Shown one piece after another: positions 6,335-6,382 of a stretch of DNA of 6,382 bases (position 1 is its first letter; each line of letters starts with the position of its first letter). The position numbers were made by a program, and so were the translations under genes. The notes under the pieces were generated by a model. The model did not search any database. It had not been told where the DNA came from and saw only the letters and a list, made by a program, of their open reading frames with translations. Location of the stretch: positions 1 to 6,382 of the forward strand of contig CAZUUA010000073.1 in assembly GCA_964623635.1 (NCBI GenBank), in the 5' to 3' direction. Origin of the DNA: UMGS1696 sp964623635. GTDB lineage: Bacteria > Bacillota > Clostridia > Oscillospirales > CAG-272.

Positions 6335-6382
6335 TGCGGGCAAGAGGACTTGAACCTCCACCGGTGCAATACCGACTAGAAC
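6335..6382 (-). tRNA. tRNA-Leu, 3' portion (cut by window edge), probably a CUN-reading isoacceptor
   Basis: The 3' half of a class II tRNA is visible on the minus strand. In order it has: G and T at probable positions 37-38; the 3' anticodon-stem strand TCTAG; a long variable arm with stem CGGT/ACCG and loop ATTGC; the T-arm GGAGG-TTCAAGT-CCTCT; the 3' acceptor strand TGCCCGC; and discriminator A at 6335. The long variable arm limits it to Leu, Ser or Tyr in bacteria. A73 and the close match to Bacillota tRNA-Leu(UAG)-type 3' halves favour Leu. G at position 37 fits CUN-reading Leu tRNAs (G36-G37, the TrmD site) rather than UUR readers. The anticodon itself is beyond the edge. The 3' CCA is not encoded (TGA follows), so it must be added by nucleotidyltransferase. 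Confidence 0.87.

Noticed and set aside
6138..6353. Short open frames on both strands over the promoter, terminator and tRNA
   Set aside because: They overlap a well-formed promoter, an intrinsic terminator and a tRNA. The region holds regulatory and RNA elements, not protein.

Overview
The window looks like ordinary chromosomal DNA from an anaerobic, gut-type Clostridia (Bacillota), probably Oscillospiraceae/Ruminococcaceae-like. The reasons are moderately GC-rich coding DNA, strong AGGAGG-type ribosome sites, a tRNA without an encoded CCA, an aldo/keto reductase with two ferredoxin-type clusters, and a YpsC-type RNA methyltransferase. This placement is inferred from gene content and style, not from a database search.

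Plus strand, 1-3167: the 3' part of a sensor histidine kinase gene, cut by the left edge (end of HAMP, HisKA, HATPase_c). After a 68-nt gap comes a THUMP-domain class I SAM-dependent RNA methyltransferase of the RlmL/YpsC type, and 21 nt after that an aldo/keto reductase with a C-terminal pair of [4Fe-4S] motifs. The last two are close enough to share a transcript, which ends at a strong intrinsic terminator (3193-3234). That hairpin lies between convergent genes, has an A-tract on its other side, and can serve both strands.

Minus strand, 6226-3260: a three-gene operon read leftward from a clear sigma-A-type promoter (extended -10, about 6226-6198). It encodes a small three-helix membrane protein, a surface lipoprotein with a neutral-ceramidase-like domain, and a GNAT acetyltransferase. 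The lipoprotein keeps the probable metal-binding residues of neutral ceramidases, but the segment that should carry the nucleophilic serine reads PGAIGGLI. It is therefore unlikely to be a classical ceramidase. The set suggests membrane- or envelope-linked chemistry on an unknown amide, ester or lipid substrate, and this is the most interesting part of the window.

Right edge, 6300-6382: the 3' portion of a minus-strand tRNA with a long variable arm, most likely tRNA-Leu for CUN codons, followed by its own intrinsic terminator. No mobile element, CRISPR array, phage gene or attachment site was seen. Nothing here is convincingly a wholly new system; the ceramidase-like operon is the best candidate for follow-up.
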